Virus record (IMG/VR): IMGVR_UViG_3300046829_000015
Coordinates: 1 to 23,140 of that record
Direction: 5' to 3' (one strand)
Source of the DNA: a virus
DNA length: 23,140 bases
Part shown: piece by piece, positions 15,799 through 22,499 of the stretch
How positions within the stretch are numbered: position 1 is the first letter of the stretch
Layout of the letters: each line of letters starts with the position of its first letter
Translations under genes and position numbers: made by a program
Notes under the pieces: model-generated
The model's database searches: none
What the model was told of the DNA's origin: nothing
Seen by the model: only the letters and a program-made list of their open reading frames with translations

Positions 15799-18177
15799 CT
15801 ACTGCATTGGGTTCAATTTGGCTAGTGGGGACTTCTTGGGTAGTATCGGTGGCGGCGCCTTTGGCGGAGCAGCCCCACCACCAGACGGCGGCGGTGCTGG
15901 CCCAGCCGGGGGCGCGCCTTGTTGGGCATTCTGCGCATGCAACTGTGCAACATGCTGTAGCAAGTAGCTCATAATCATGTGCGGATCAGCGCCCGAGTTC
16001 TTCATCTGCACAACCTGTGCCTTGACATCGGGCGGAATACTAGCAAGCAACTGCTCAATGTTCTGCCCAGGCATCGTACCTGGTCCCTGTGTCGGGGATG
16101 GTGTAGGCGCTCCTGGCGTTCCAGCATCCGCACCACCTGGAGGCTGATCTGCGGGCACGTTTCCACCAGGCTGTGTTCCACCAGCCGAGCCAGCACCCTG
16201 ACCAGTCTTTGCCGTAATCTCCGCATCGATTGCTGCCCAATCCTCTGGCTGGATCACAACCTCTGTGAATGCCTGTTGCAGCACCTTCAGCATCACTTTC
16301 AGCGTCGCGCCGGGTGCCGCTTGCGCAAATTGCCCAACGGCCTGCGCAATCTGAATCGCCTCCTTCTTCTTGAATATACTATTCGGCTTCTCCATGCTAC
16401 CAGCAACGATTTCCATACTGAACGTACTATTCAGCATCGCAACAGACATTTGCTTGTAATTCCGACCCAACGCAGGCCCAATGAGCCCAATCACATCCTC
16501 CACGCTCATGTACTGCACACACATTTCGGCGAGTGAAATCGCTATGTCAGCAACAACATCCTCCACAACGTCAACCTTCGCCCCAACCGATAGCTTCATC
16601 GACTCCTGATACGTGTTGACGGCATCTTCGTTCGTGTTCGTCTTGAACTGAACACCGCGCAACGCATCGCTCGTATTCGTGATACGGTTGATTGAGTCAA
16701 ACAGGTCTTCTTTGTTGAACAATTCCTTGTACGCATCCATTCGAGGATACAGCGACTCGAAAATGTCCGAAATCTTGCCTTCACCGGCTTTGATACCGCA
16801 GATGTGTTTCAGGTCACTTCCGATGCTTTCCCCACGAATGCCGTTCAGCATCTTCTCGACCTGATCGCCATCCACCTTGTCCGAATTGTAGAAAAAGAAG
16901 TCAAACACAGACGTTCGCATGCGTCGCAGCTTGCGGTTGATTGTGTTGATTTCGTCTTGCTGATCCAAATAGTATGCAGTCTCGCCCACACCGACTGTTC
17001 CGCCAGTGCTCATAGTGTAGCCAATGATGAAATACGGAAAAAAGCGTGTGATGTGCAATGGATCATCCCACACCCACAAAGGCCATTTCCAATCGTCACG
17101 ATGGAACAGCATAACGCGATGCGTCAGCTTGTCCCAGACCAAATAGCACTCTGTCGTATACATTCTCAAATACGCAGTACGCTCGTCATCCGTATGATGC
17201 GCGCTATCCACAGCGTCTTCCATAGCCTGCTGCACAAACCCAAGCCCATCGTCACGCTTGCCGTCAGACGTGTCGAATGAAGCCTTGTGCGTAGGCTTGT
17301 AAATAAGAACACGCGCGCCACAGTCGTAATTGCTCGATCCAGGGTCGTTTGACTCAGACGCAGATTCTGGATCGGGCTTCGTGAATCGCTGTGTGAGCAT
17401 TGCAGTCGGCAAAAAGACACGCTCAGCCATCCACTCAGCATCCGTACCGTCCTGCAATTCCGAGTACGGATCGATGATCAGATTGTGCGGCAAGATATTG
17501 CCAAGGCTTGGACCGCTTGGCTTCATCACTTCCATGTTCATCTCTAGGGCTTCCATCTGCCCATAGAGCATAGAAACTGCCTCTTGTGTCTTCGCAGTGG
17601 CTAGTTCCTGTGTAATCTGACTCATCTGCTGGATGGCGATTTCCCTCGAATCGTCCTTTCGAGTATAGTCCAGCTTCATGACACCGAAATTCGTCAGCAA
17701 TCCAATGCCAACGCACTTCTTGATCTTCTGCTTCGCATGCAATGATGTCCTGAATAGTGTATTTATCAGCTTCTCCATCGCTCGACAGAACTCTTGATCC
17801 GAATCGTCGGACGTGCTGACAGTAATGTCTGGGTTTTTGCTATAGACCGCAGGCAACATGATGTTCAGGTTCGAGAACACCACGTTTTCGGTCACATCAC
17901 CACGTTTGAAAACGCCACGCGACGACTCAATCGCACGACCTTGGCTGTTGTTGTAGTATCGGAAAATCTCATCCCACATCAACGTGATTTGTTCGTACGC
18001 TTTCGTAGCCGCATTGATCCTGCGCTGCCACAACTTGCCCACGGACGAGCTAATCGCTATGCGACTGCCTTCGTAAATCTGATATACTGGCGCAGGCTCT
18101 TTGCCAGGCTTCGAAGGCGCACTAGCATCGTCGCCCACATCGGTCGGATCGCTATCATTGATGTCAGCAAAGGTCAT
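15799..18177 (-). CDS. Portal protein (P22-like size)
   Basis: 792 residues, near P22 portal length (725) and longer than T7 (536). The N-terminal region contains VGKLWQRRINAATKAYEQITL and MWDEIFRYYNNSQG, typical of portal clip/wing starts. Then come FSNLNIMLPAVYSKNPDI, DPYSELQDGTDAEWMAERVFLP, and YTMSTGGTVGVGETAYYLDQQDEINTINRKLRRMR, a pattern common in podoviral portals. From about residue 655 the chain becomes Pro/Gly/Gln-rich and disordered-looking to the end, which is unusual. The portal forms the dodecameric DNA channel at the head vertex and docks the terminase and adaptor. GGGG lies 7 nt before the ATG, with a variant palindrome upstream. Two degenerate palindromes lie within the gene. 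Confidence 0.92.
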   Translation of the reverse strand: MTFADINDSDPTDVGDDASAPSKPGKEPAPVYQIYEGSRIAISSSVGKLWQRRINAATKAYEQITLMWDEIFRYYNNSQGRAIESSRGVFKRGDVTENVVFSNLNIMLPAVYSKNPDITVSTSDDSDQEFCRAMEKLINTLFRTSLHAKQKIKKCVGIGLLTNFGVMKLDYTRKDDSREIAIQQMSQITQELATAKTQEAVSMLYGQMEALEMNMEVMKPSGPSLGNILPHNLIIDPYSELQDGTDAEWMAERVFLPTAMLTQRFTKPDPESASESNDPGSSNYDCGARVLIYKPTHKASFDTSDGKRDDGLGFVQQAMEDAVDSAHHTDDERTAYLRMYTTECYLVWDKLTHRVMLFHRDDWKWPLWVWDDPLHITRFFPYFIIGYTMSTGGTVGVGETAYYLDQQDEINTINRKLRRMRTSVFDFFFYNSDKVDGDQVEKMLNGIRGESIGSDLKHICGIKAGEGKISDIFESLYPRMDAYKELFNKEDLFDSINRITNTSDALRGVQFKTNTNEDAVNTYQESMKLSVGAKVDVVEDVVADIAISLAEMCVQYMSVEDVIGLIGPALGRNYKQMSVAMLNSTFSMEIVAGSMEKPNSIFKKKEAIQIAQAVGQFAQAAPGATLKVMLKVLQQAFTEVVIQPEDWAAIDAEITAKTGQGAGSAGGTQPGGNVPADQPPGGADAGTPGAPTPSPTQGPGTMPGQNIEQLLASIPPDVKAQVVQMKNSGADPHMIMSYLLQHVAQLHAQNAQQGAPPAGPAPPPSGGGAAPPKAPPPILPKKSPLAKLNPMQ
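16690..16702. repeat. Dispersed palindrome, degenerate, in portal gene
   Basis: GATTGAGTCAAAC coding within LFDSIN; one base off. It may be chance. Confidence 0.45.
17347..17359. repeat. Dispersed palindrome, variant, in portal gene
   Basis: GTTTGACTCAGAC, the same variant as at 14660, coding for SESN. Confidence 0.65.
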
Positions 18178-18188
18178 TTGTCAGCCCC

Positions 18189-18201
18189 GTTTGACTCACA
18201 C
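18189..18201. repeat. Dispersed palindrome, variant
   Basis: GTTTGACTCACAC between the two-TM gene and the portal. Confidence 0.75.
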
Positions 18202-18203
18202 AG

Positions 18204-18383
18204 TTAATGCAGCCCAAGATTCCTAGCGATACCACCGAACAATTCAGCAGCAATCCAAAAAGCAACTGCCGCCCATCCGAGATGCCACCGTGTATTGGGA
18301 CCGGCTGGGTACTGATTCCATATCGCCGCGAGAAAGGCACACACGAATGCGAATACAAGTAAAACCAAACCAACGTTCTGCAT
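18204..18383 (-). CDS. Two-TM mini-protein between terminase and portal
   Basis: 59 residues from ATG 18383, chosen because a strong AGGAGGGAG lies just upstream; a longer frame to 18404 would run into the hairpin repeat. Two hydrophobic segments are visible: residues 3-22 (NVGLVLLVFAFVCAFLAAIW) and about 36-52 (LGWAAVAFWIAAELFGG), joined by a polar loop with NQYPAGPNTRWH. The protein should insert in the inner membrane. It could be a holin-like or superinfection/injection-related factor, but holins are not usually found here, so the function is open. The gene has its own repeat-rich leader and another palindrome after its stop. Confidence 0.75.
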   Translation of the reverse strand: MQNVGLVLLVFAFVCAFLAAIWNQYPAGPNTRWHLGWAAVAFWIAAELFGGIARNLGLH

Positions 18384-18397
18384 CGCTCCCTCCTTAT

Positions 18398-18415
18398 TCC
18401 CCACCTTCGCGAGGA
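18398..18415 (-). repeat. Dispersed hairpin repeat between terL and the two-TM gene
   Basis: On the minus strand TCCTCGC-GAAG-GTGGGGA, 4 nt from the variant palindrome at 18420-18432 and just before the strong ribosome site of the two-TM gene. Confidence 0.65.
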
Positions 18416-18419
18416 CATG

Positions 18420-18432
18420 GTTTGACTCACAC
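18420..18432. repeat. Dispersed palindrome, variant
   Basis: GTTTGACTCACAC just after the terL stop, beside a hairpin repeat. Confidence 0.75.
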
Positions 18433-18434
18433 AG

Positions 18435-19952
18435 TCAGTGATTACCTCTGTATCCAAGCTCTGTCTCATGCCAATACTGCCACTTCGGCGGCAGCGCCGA
18501 CTCTGGCACTATGATCTTGCTTACCTCTGGCAGATAGCTTAGCATGTACTTCAGCGCATTCATCGCATGATCATGCGCATCCATCGGCTCGTCAATCCGC
18601 TGGCCAGCAGTGTTCTGCTTCCAGTAGTACGACGACATCTCGTCACCAATGAACGCCAAGTCATCGACGAAGTAAATCATTGGCCCAGGGTCTTCCCTCG
18701 TAATAATGTGTGGCACACCCTTCTTGCCTGCCAAATACGAATTGACCTTCGCAATACCTGTGACGATATTGTTGCTCGAAGGTCGCATGTAAATCTTGTC
18801 ATCCTGATACAGCTTCGCAATTGTCGAGCCGGTTTCCTTCATCCCAGCAACGACCGTCTTCTTGAATATGGAAGGATCAGCATGGATACGATTATTGAAC
18901 ATCAGCAATCCGGCATACCTTGCCCTGATGTCCCTAATCGCCTGCGGCTGCATGTTGTATGGAAAGTCGCTCTGGTAGAACCCATCAAGAACGATCACAC
19001 GCCCACGGTCGTCCACAAATCCCAGCAAATAACAGCTTGGCGAGACTATACCAAAATCGTAAGCCTCCACTGCTTGAATTTGTACGTGTCGCAATAGACA
19101 CTCTGCAAGGTAATTTTCGGCCTCCGCACGCGATAGGGTATGTACCGCCGGATCGTAATCTGGATGGACCAGCCCCTCGAATGCAACCCACTTTCCGAGC
19201 AAGAAACGGTCACGCATCTGGCCCTTGTAAGTGGCTTCGAGTCCGACAATATAGTCATGGGACAAATTCGCCTTGTTCGCATACGTGTCTGACTCAAACA
19301 GTTCCATGAGAGGCAGCCCCGTGTCGGAATCGATGAGCAGCTTCTCGACCTTCTGACCAGTCTTCAGCCACAACAGGTACGGCTGGATCAATTCCTTGTA
19401 GAACCAGTTGTGCGATGGGTTCGCCGTCAGCATCAACCACCGTGGACCACTCGCTGGCATCGTCAAGTCTTCGTCGTCCGCTAGATACGATGCATCGCCA
19501 CGGAGACGGCCAAGCAAATCCAGGAAGTCCTTGTGTATGATGCCAGGGTCTTCGACCTGATCGACCCCTACCCAATCGTACGTCGCAGACAACAAATTGC
19601 TCGTCGCGCTGCCATCGCTACGACCCCTGCCACGCTGCGATATGTATCGGAAATTGACAATCGAGCCATTCTTCATATAGCACGTATTGTCGTCGATAGT
19701 CGGCTTCTTCAAAATCCAATCAGGCGGGCACCACTTAAAGAACACGCGCCTGAGCGTATCATTCAGCTTCGGATATGTCTCGCGGGCAAGGAGTCCATTG
19801 CAACCTGGATAGTCCTTGACCAGCTTCAGCGCCTTGACCGCGAGTGCAGTCGTCTTTCCATTAGCAAACGCTCCGCCGAATACTTGTATCTTTGCCCGGC
19901 TATGATAAAAGCCAGACTGCACAGACCCTTCGATGAGTTTGTAATTCGGCAT
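18435..19952 (-). CDS. terL: Terminase large subunit (ATPase/nuclease)
   Basis: 505 residues from ATG 19952. A TTG three codons upstream (19961) is the alternative. Walker A is GGAFANGKTT (residues 26-35, Lys33), the Walker B-like strand is WVGVDQVEDP (Asp131), and the coupling motif is LMLTANPSHNWFY (about 174-186). The C-terminal nuclease begins with AYDFG (Asp299). The enzyme packages DNA into the prohead through the portal and cuts it. Length and order (small terminase upstream, portal downstream) are standard. The start codon itself overlaps a near-perfect palindrome (GTTTGACTCAAAT), and AAGG lies about 12 nt upstream. A further degenerate palindrome falls in codons for LFESD. Confidence 0.95.
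   Translation of the reverse strand: MPNYKLIEGSVQSGFYHSRAKIQVFGGAFANGKTTALAVKALKLVKDYPGCNGLLARETYPKLNDTLRRVFFKWCPPDWILKKPTIDDNTCYMKNGSIVNFRYISQRGRGRSDGSATSNLLSATYDWVGVDQVEDPGIIHKDFLDLLGRLRGDASYLADDEDLTMPASGPRWLMLTANPSHNWFYKELIQPYLLWLKTGQKVEKLLIDSDTGLPLMELFESDTYANKANLSHDYIVGLEATYKGQMRDRFLLGKWVAFEGLVHPDYDPAVHTLSRAEAENYLAECLLRHVQIQAVEAYDFGIVSPSCYLLGFVDDRGRVIVLDGFYQSDFPYNMQPQAIRDIRARYAGLLMFNNRIHADPSIFKKTVVAGMKETGSTIAKLYQDDKIYMRPSSNNIVTGIAKVNSYLAGKKGVPHIITREDPGPMIYFVDDLAFIGDEMSSYYWKQNTAGQRIDEPMDAHDHAMNALKYMLSYLPEVSKIIVPESALPPKWQYWHETELGYRGNH
19287..19299. repeat. Dispersed palindrome, variant, in terL
   Basis: GTCTGACTCAAAC coding for LFESD; one base off. Confidence 0.55.
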
Positions 19953-19963
19953 TTGAGTCAAAC
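19951..19963. repeat. Dispersed palindrome overlapping the terL start
   Basis: ATTTGAGTCAAAC; on the minus strand its last bases run into the ATG of terL. Confidence 0.75.
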
Positions 19964-19973
19964 ACCTTGAGGG

Positions 19974-20192
19974 TTATTGTCGGACGGCTTGTTTTTGCCA
20001 ATGGCCCGTTGTCGAATCTGCTGCTTGATACGTTTCAAGCGTATCCACCGTGACAAGGGTTTCTCCCGGATACTGAGGCGTTGCCGCCGCGACCGCCGCC
20101 ACGTTCGCGACATAGCGATTCACCTTCGAATACGGCGGATCGACCGATCCTGACATAGCATCGGTGCCTGCCTTGTTCGGAACCCACGTCAT
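19974..20192 (-). CDS. Hypothetical protein upstream of terL
   Basis: 72 residues, mildly basic at the end, with an Ala/Val-rich centre (VANVAAVAAATPQYPGETLVTVDTLETYQ). No motif or membrane segment is clear, and I do not recognise it. The ATG overlaps the stop of the upstream gene (ATGA), with GGAGG 8 nt before it, so it is co-translated. The position among terminase genes hints at a packaging or head role, which is inference. Confidence 0.65.
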   Translation of the reverse strand: MTWVPNKAGTDAMSGSVDPPYSKVNRYVANVAAVAAATPQYPGETLVTVDTLETYQAADSTTGHWQKQAVRQ

Positions 20193-20506
20193 TCGTATTG
20201 CCTCCGCTCTTCTGCCGACGGTCTACCAGCCGGCTCCGGCCTCTCAGCCAACGCGACGCCACTGGACCGCACCGCATAGGCTTCTTCCTTCGTCAGTGCC
20301 ACAACATCACCGATGCCGCACGTGACGTGATCGCCTTCCTTCTCCTCGGGCGGCGGCACGTCAGCCTTCTTCATCTTGAAATGGTCCTTATGGAAGATGG
20401 CACCATCGGTCAGCACAGTGTATTCATGCTTCGCCTTCGGGTCTTCCACATCTGCCGGTTGCTCCGCATCGTTCTCGTATCCTGTATGCGATTTCTTCTT
20501 CGTCAT
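20189..20506 (-). CDS. Hypothetical charged protein
   Basis: 105 residues, very hydrophilic. The N-terminus is Lys-rich, the next 20 residues acidic, then HEYTVLTDGAIFHKDHFKMKKADVPPPEEKEGDHVTCG, and a charged tail with PAGRPSAEERRQYE. The segment TDGAIFHKDHFKMK and the later GIGDVVALTKEEAYAVRSSG recall small phage proteins of head-completion type, but I cannot assign a family. AGGAGG lies 5 nt before the ATG; the end overlaps the next gene by 4 nt. Confidence 0.7.
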   Translation of the reverse strand: MTKKKSHTGYENDAEQPADVEDPKAKHEYTVLTDGAIFHKDHFKMKKADVPPPEEKEGDHVTCGIGDVVALTKEEAYAVRSSGVALAERPEPAGRPSAEERRQYE

Positions 20507-20507
20507 T

Positions 20508-21161
20508 TCATCCTCCTACGTTGTCGATGGTCATACCATTGACAGCAACCTCAGCATCACTGTCACCCTTGACAATCGTAATGCGGAGTTCACTATGCGC
20601 ACCCTTGTTCTCAGCCATATCCTTTGGCCGAACGCCCGCACGATCAAGGATGTCAATGTTGGCACGCAGAACATTGCTCTCCTTTTCCCCGTACATAGCA
20701 ATACGATGCACACTATCCAATGCATCGTCTGCATATGCCGCAATCTTCGAAACGAGACGCTTCGACTTCGCGCTGACGAATTCGCTCGCAACGATTTCGA
20801 ATGTCTCGCTGTACCCTGGATGCTGCCGCACCTGCCGCACTTCGGCTGGCGTCATCTGCAACATCTCAGCAATGTCGCGATCTGTAATCCCCATAATCGT
20901 CAGGGTGAATACGATCGCGATACCCTTCATGGCTTTCGGTGAGGCTGGCAACTCAGGAACGGCCCGCTTACGTGCCGGTTTGTACTCACTACTCGACTTC
21001 ACGTGACTCTTCGCTACGTCGTCAAACAAGACCTCAGGAGGAATCGTCTTGCCGTCCGCCGTCACGTAAGGATCGCCCCAAGCTGCCAGCCTCGACCTCG
21101 TAGCAACAGCCCGTCCAGTACTCTTGCCACGGTACTTCTTTCCGTTTGACTCAAACACCAT
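20508..21161 (-). CDS. terS: Probable terminase small subunit
   Basis: 217 residues. A helix-turn-helix is visible at about 87-112 (LTIMGITDRDIAEMLQMTPAEVRQVRQHPGY), the DNA-recognition part expected of a small terminase. It is followed by a long helical segment (SEFVSAKSKRLVSKIAAYADDALDSVHRI) that would form the oligomer core, and ILDRAGVRPKD, a phrase common in phage small terminases. Located two genes before terL, it probably recognises the packaging site. The ATG lies 1 nt after the upstream TAA. Codons 3-6 (FESN) are encoded by a perfect palindromic repeat, so this element overlaps the start of the gene. The ribosome site is weak (AGGGAC). Confidence 0.75.
   Translation of the reverse strand: MVFESNGKKYRGKSTGRAVATRSRLAAWGDPYVTADGKTIPPEVLFDDVAKSHVKSSSEYKPARKRAVPELPASPKAMKGIAIVFTLTIMGITDRDIAEMLQMTPAEVRQVRQHPGYSETFEIVASEFVSAKSKRLVSKIAAYADDALDSVHRIAMYGEKESNVLRANIDILDRAGVRPKDMAENKGAHSELRITIVKGDSDAEVAVNGMTIDNVGG
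21144..21156. repeat. Dispersed palindrome, perfect, in first codons of terS
   Basis: GTTTGACTCAAAC; encodes residues 3-6 of the probable small terminase. Confidence 0.9.
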
Positions 21162-21162
21162 G

Positions 21163-21558
21163 TTACCAAGTCCCTAGCGGGTTCCCATCCTTGTTCGTCA
21201 CCGCATTCGGTCCAAACGTCGAACGCTGCGACCACTTCAAGATGTCATTCTTGTACTCGGTCACGTCCGCGGCCGTCGTCGCACGATTAATAAGAGCAAT
21301 CTGATTGATCGTGCGCTTGCCGCCAAGCTCGACATTCGGCTCAATACTCGGAAACGTATACGTGGCAGTACCGCCGGGAGCCACACCGGCGGTTGCATTC
21401 ATAATGGCACGAAGCGGAAAACCGATCTTCGTGCCAAGTTCGTGAGCCGCATAAGTCCGTCGGCCTTCCCTGCCAAGGATGCTGGTCAGTGTCAGCAACC
21501 CTGCTGAGTCAGCAAACAAACCACCCTTCACCTTCGCAGTAGCTGTGTTCGTTCCCAT
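21163..21558 (-). CDS. Hypothetical protein (beta-rich, possible head protein)
   Basis: 131 residues. It starts with short Thr/Ala/Lys sequence, then GGLFADSAGLLTLTSIL, a helical/strand mix, and later GGTATYTFPSIEPNVELGGKRTINQIALINRAT. The strand-rich look suggests a small virion protein, but no family is recognised. It has AGGAGG 6 nt before the ATG and is followed by terS after 1 nt. A palindrome with a different flank (TGCTGAGTCAGCA) occurs within codons for ADSAG. Confidence 0.65.
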   Translation of the reverse strand: MGTNTATAKVKGGLFADSAGLLTLTSILGREGRRTYAAHELGTKIGFPLRAIMNATAGVAPGGTATYTFPSIEPNVELGGKRTINQIALINRATTAADVTEYKNDILKWSQRSTFGPNAVTNKDGNPLGTW

Positions 21559-21571
21559 TTAGAGCCTCCTG

Positions 21572-21778
21572 TTACGCGCGATTAAGCATAAAGACGTTCG
21601 GCTTGACGCCGTTCGCCGTCCCTTGCATGAAATTCGGATTGCAGCCAGGCTCAGTATGCCCGACATTCGGCGGTACTAACGCAGCTTTCGCAGTGTTCAC
21701 TGTCACCTGCGCCGCAACCTTGACTGAGTTTGCCTTATGGACCGCATCCATCTCAGCCATACTCTGATCTTGTGCCAT
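21572..21778 (-). CDS. Hypothetical small protein
   Basis: 68 residues from the ATG at 21778; a GTG one codon earlier is also possible. The stop of the upstream gene overlaps the start (TGATG). The first half is a likely helix (MAEMDAVHKANSVKVAAQVTVNTAKAAL), the second half irregular with NVGHTEPGCNPNFMQG. Not recognised. It belongs to the small-gene cluster that opens the late operon. Confidence 0.6.
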   Translation of the reverse strand: MAQDQSMAEMDAVHKANSVKVAAQVTVNTAKAALVPPNVGHTEPGCNPNFMQGTANGVKPNVFMLNRA

Positions 21779-22047
21779 CACATCTGCTCTTGCCGGATGG
21801 CTTGCTCAGCATCAATCGCAGCCTGCTGATTCTGCAACTGTTCCGCAATGATCGCCGACTTCACTGCGACTTCCGTTTCCTTGTCCCACACACCCTGCGG
21901 CATGTCTGCATTCGGATTGAGTTCCGGCGACCCTGCCGCCCTCCACTTCGCCAGTTCCACCTGGACAATCTCGTGAATCTCGGCCCGCTTCTTCTGTGCA
22001 TGCCGATCAATGATGTCTTGCGTCTGATCTGTGGTGGGTCCGGCCAT
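21778..22047 (-). CDS. Hypothetical helical protein, first gene of the late operon
   Basis: 89 residues from ATG 22047, chosen because AGGAG lies about 8 nt upstream, directly behind a perfect palindrome. The open frame extends to 22152, but that part would cover the leader hairpin. The protein is almost entirely helical and charged: TTDQTQDIIDRHAQKKRAEIHEIVQVELAKWRAAG, then ETEVAVKSAIIAEQLQNQQAAIDAEQAI with coiled-coil character. No family recognised. It is the first gene downstream of the predicted late promoter and leader. Confidence 0.7.
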   Translation of the reverse strand: MAGPTTDQTQDIIDRHAQKKRAEIHEIVQVELAKWRAAGSPELNPNADMPQGVWDKETEVAVKSAIIAEQLQNQQAAIDAEQAIRQEQM

Positions 22048-22059
22048 TTCAAGTCTCCT

Positions 22060-22072
22060 GTTTGAGTCAAAC
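22060..22072. repeat. Dispersed palindrome, perfect
   Basis: GTTTGAGTCAAAC between the leader hairpin and the ribosome site of the first late gene. Confidence 0.9.
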
Positions 22073-22086
22073 ACCGGCTGGGAACC

Positions 22087-22137
22087 AAAAAAGAGGTGGG
22101 GACCGAGCGCATTTGCTGACCGATGCACCCGGTCCCC
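22087..22137 (-). terminator. Terminator-like hairpin with T tract in the late leader
   Basis: Read on the minus strand: GGGGACCG (22137-22130), a 24-nt loop that can pair internally (GCAT/ATGC), CGGTCCCC (22105-22098), then ACCTC and six T residues (22092-22087). The perfect 8-bp GC-rich stem plus T tract fits an intrinsic terminator, but the loop is long and the T run begins five bases after the stem. It lies between the predicted late promoter and the first gene, so it could act as an attenuator. Confidence 0.5.
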
Positions 22138-22315
22138 TGTAAAGATGGGCATGGCACGAGGGTAAAAGCAGCGGCCGCGACGCGCTCATTACCCACTTCA
22201 CTGGTCGTCTCAAAAAGCACCCGGCCTCCAGGTACTCAAGGCTTCCAAATAGGTGCGCGCTGGAAAGGATTAAAGACACGCGCAGCTATACCATACAATC
22301 CCATCATTACAACCA

Positions 22316-22344
22316 AATATAGCACATATTCGCGTGCGTGTCAA
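22316..22344 (-). promoter_or_regulatory. Predicted late promoter (sigma70-type)
   Basis: On the minus strand, TTGACA (22339-22344) and TATATT (22316-22321) are separated by exactly 17 bp, and a TG one base before the -10 makes it an extended -10. Transcription would start near 22309 and read the whole structural operon after a leader of about 260 nt. It shares the sequence ATGTGCTA just before and into the -10 with the promoter at 22831-22859. Confidence 0.75.
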
Positions 22345-22358
22345 GCATTATTTTCACT

Positions 22359-22472
22359 AAACTATCAATTTGATAGCACTTTTTTTTCAACAAACTATCA
22401 AAATACACCACAAAATTCACTGTTTGACTCAAACAATACTCAAAAACGCACCACAAAACTATCAAAATACAC
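22359..22472. promoter_or_regulatory. Repeat cluster upstream of the late promoter
   Basis: AAACTATCAA occurs three times (22359-22368, 22392-22401, 22456-22465). The last two extend to the 17-mer AAACTATCAAAATACAC, and the first forms a 15-bp palindrome CTATCAATTTGATAG (22362-22376) lying 17 bp upstream of the -35. A perfect GTTTGACTCAAAC lies between the second and third copies. The stretch is A/T-rich with a T8 tract. The arrangement suggests a regulator-binding region. Confidence 0.5.
22422..22434. repeat. Dispersed palindrome, perfect, upstream of late promoter
   Basis: GTTTGACTCAAAC about 80 bp upstream of the -35. Confidence 0.9.
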
Positions 22473-22486
22473 AAAAAATACACCGT

Positions 22487-22499
22487 GTTTGAGTCAAAC
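22487..22499. repeat. Dispersed palindrome, perfect
   Basis: GTTTGAGTCAAAC; supplies the stop codon of the zinc-ribbon gene. Confidence 0.9.

Larger units (their letters stand above)
22048..22493 (-). other. 446-bp gene-free regulatory stretch (late promoter and leader)
   Basis: No credible gene. From right to left it holds the end of a palindrome, the AAACTATCAA repeats, the promoter, a leader of mixed composition (22138-22308) with nothing I can name, the terminator-like hairpin, one perfect palindrome and the ribosome site of the first gene. Open frames over the leader have poor starts. Confidence 0.7.

Noticed and set aside
21502-21514. TGCTGAGTCAGCA, a perfect palindrome with the same core
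   Set aside because: The flanks are unrelated to GTTTGASTCAAAC and it lies in the middle of a gene; kept only as a possible distant variant.
22048-22152. N-terminal extension of the first late gene
   Set aside because: The extension covers the hairpin and palindrome, while a good AGGAG sits before the ATG at 22047.
22067-22279. Possible minus-strand leader peptide ending in the palindrome
   Set aside because: A stop inside the palindrome is expected by frame chance; start and composition are poor and it would span the leader hairpin.
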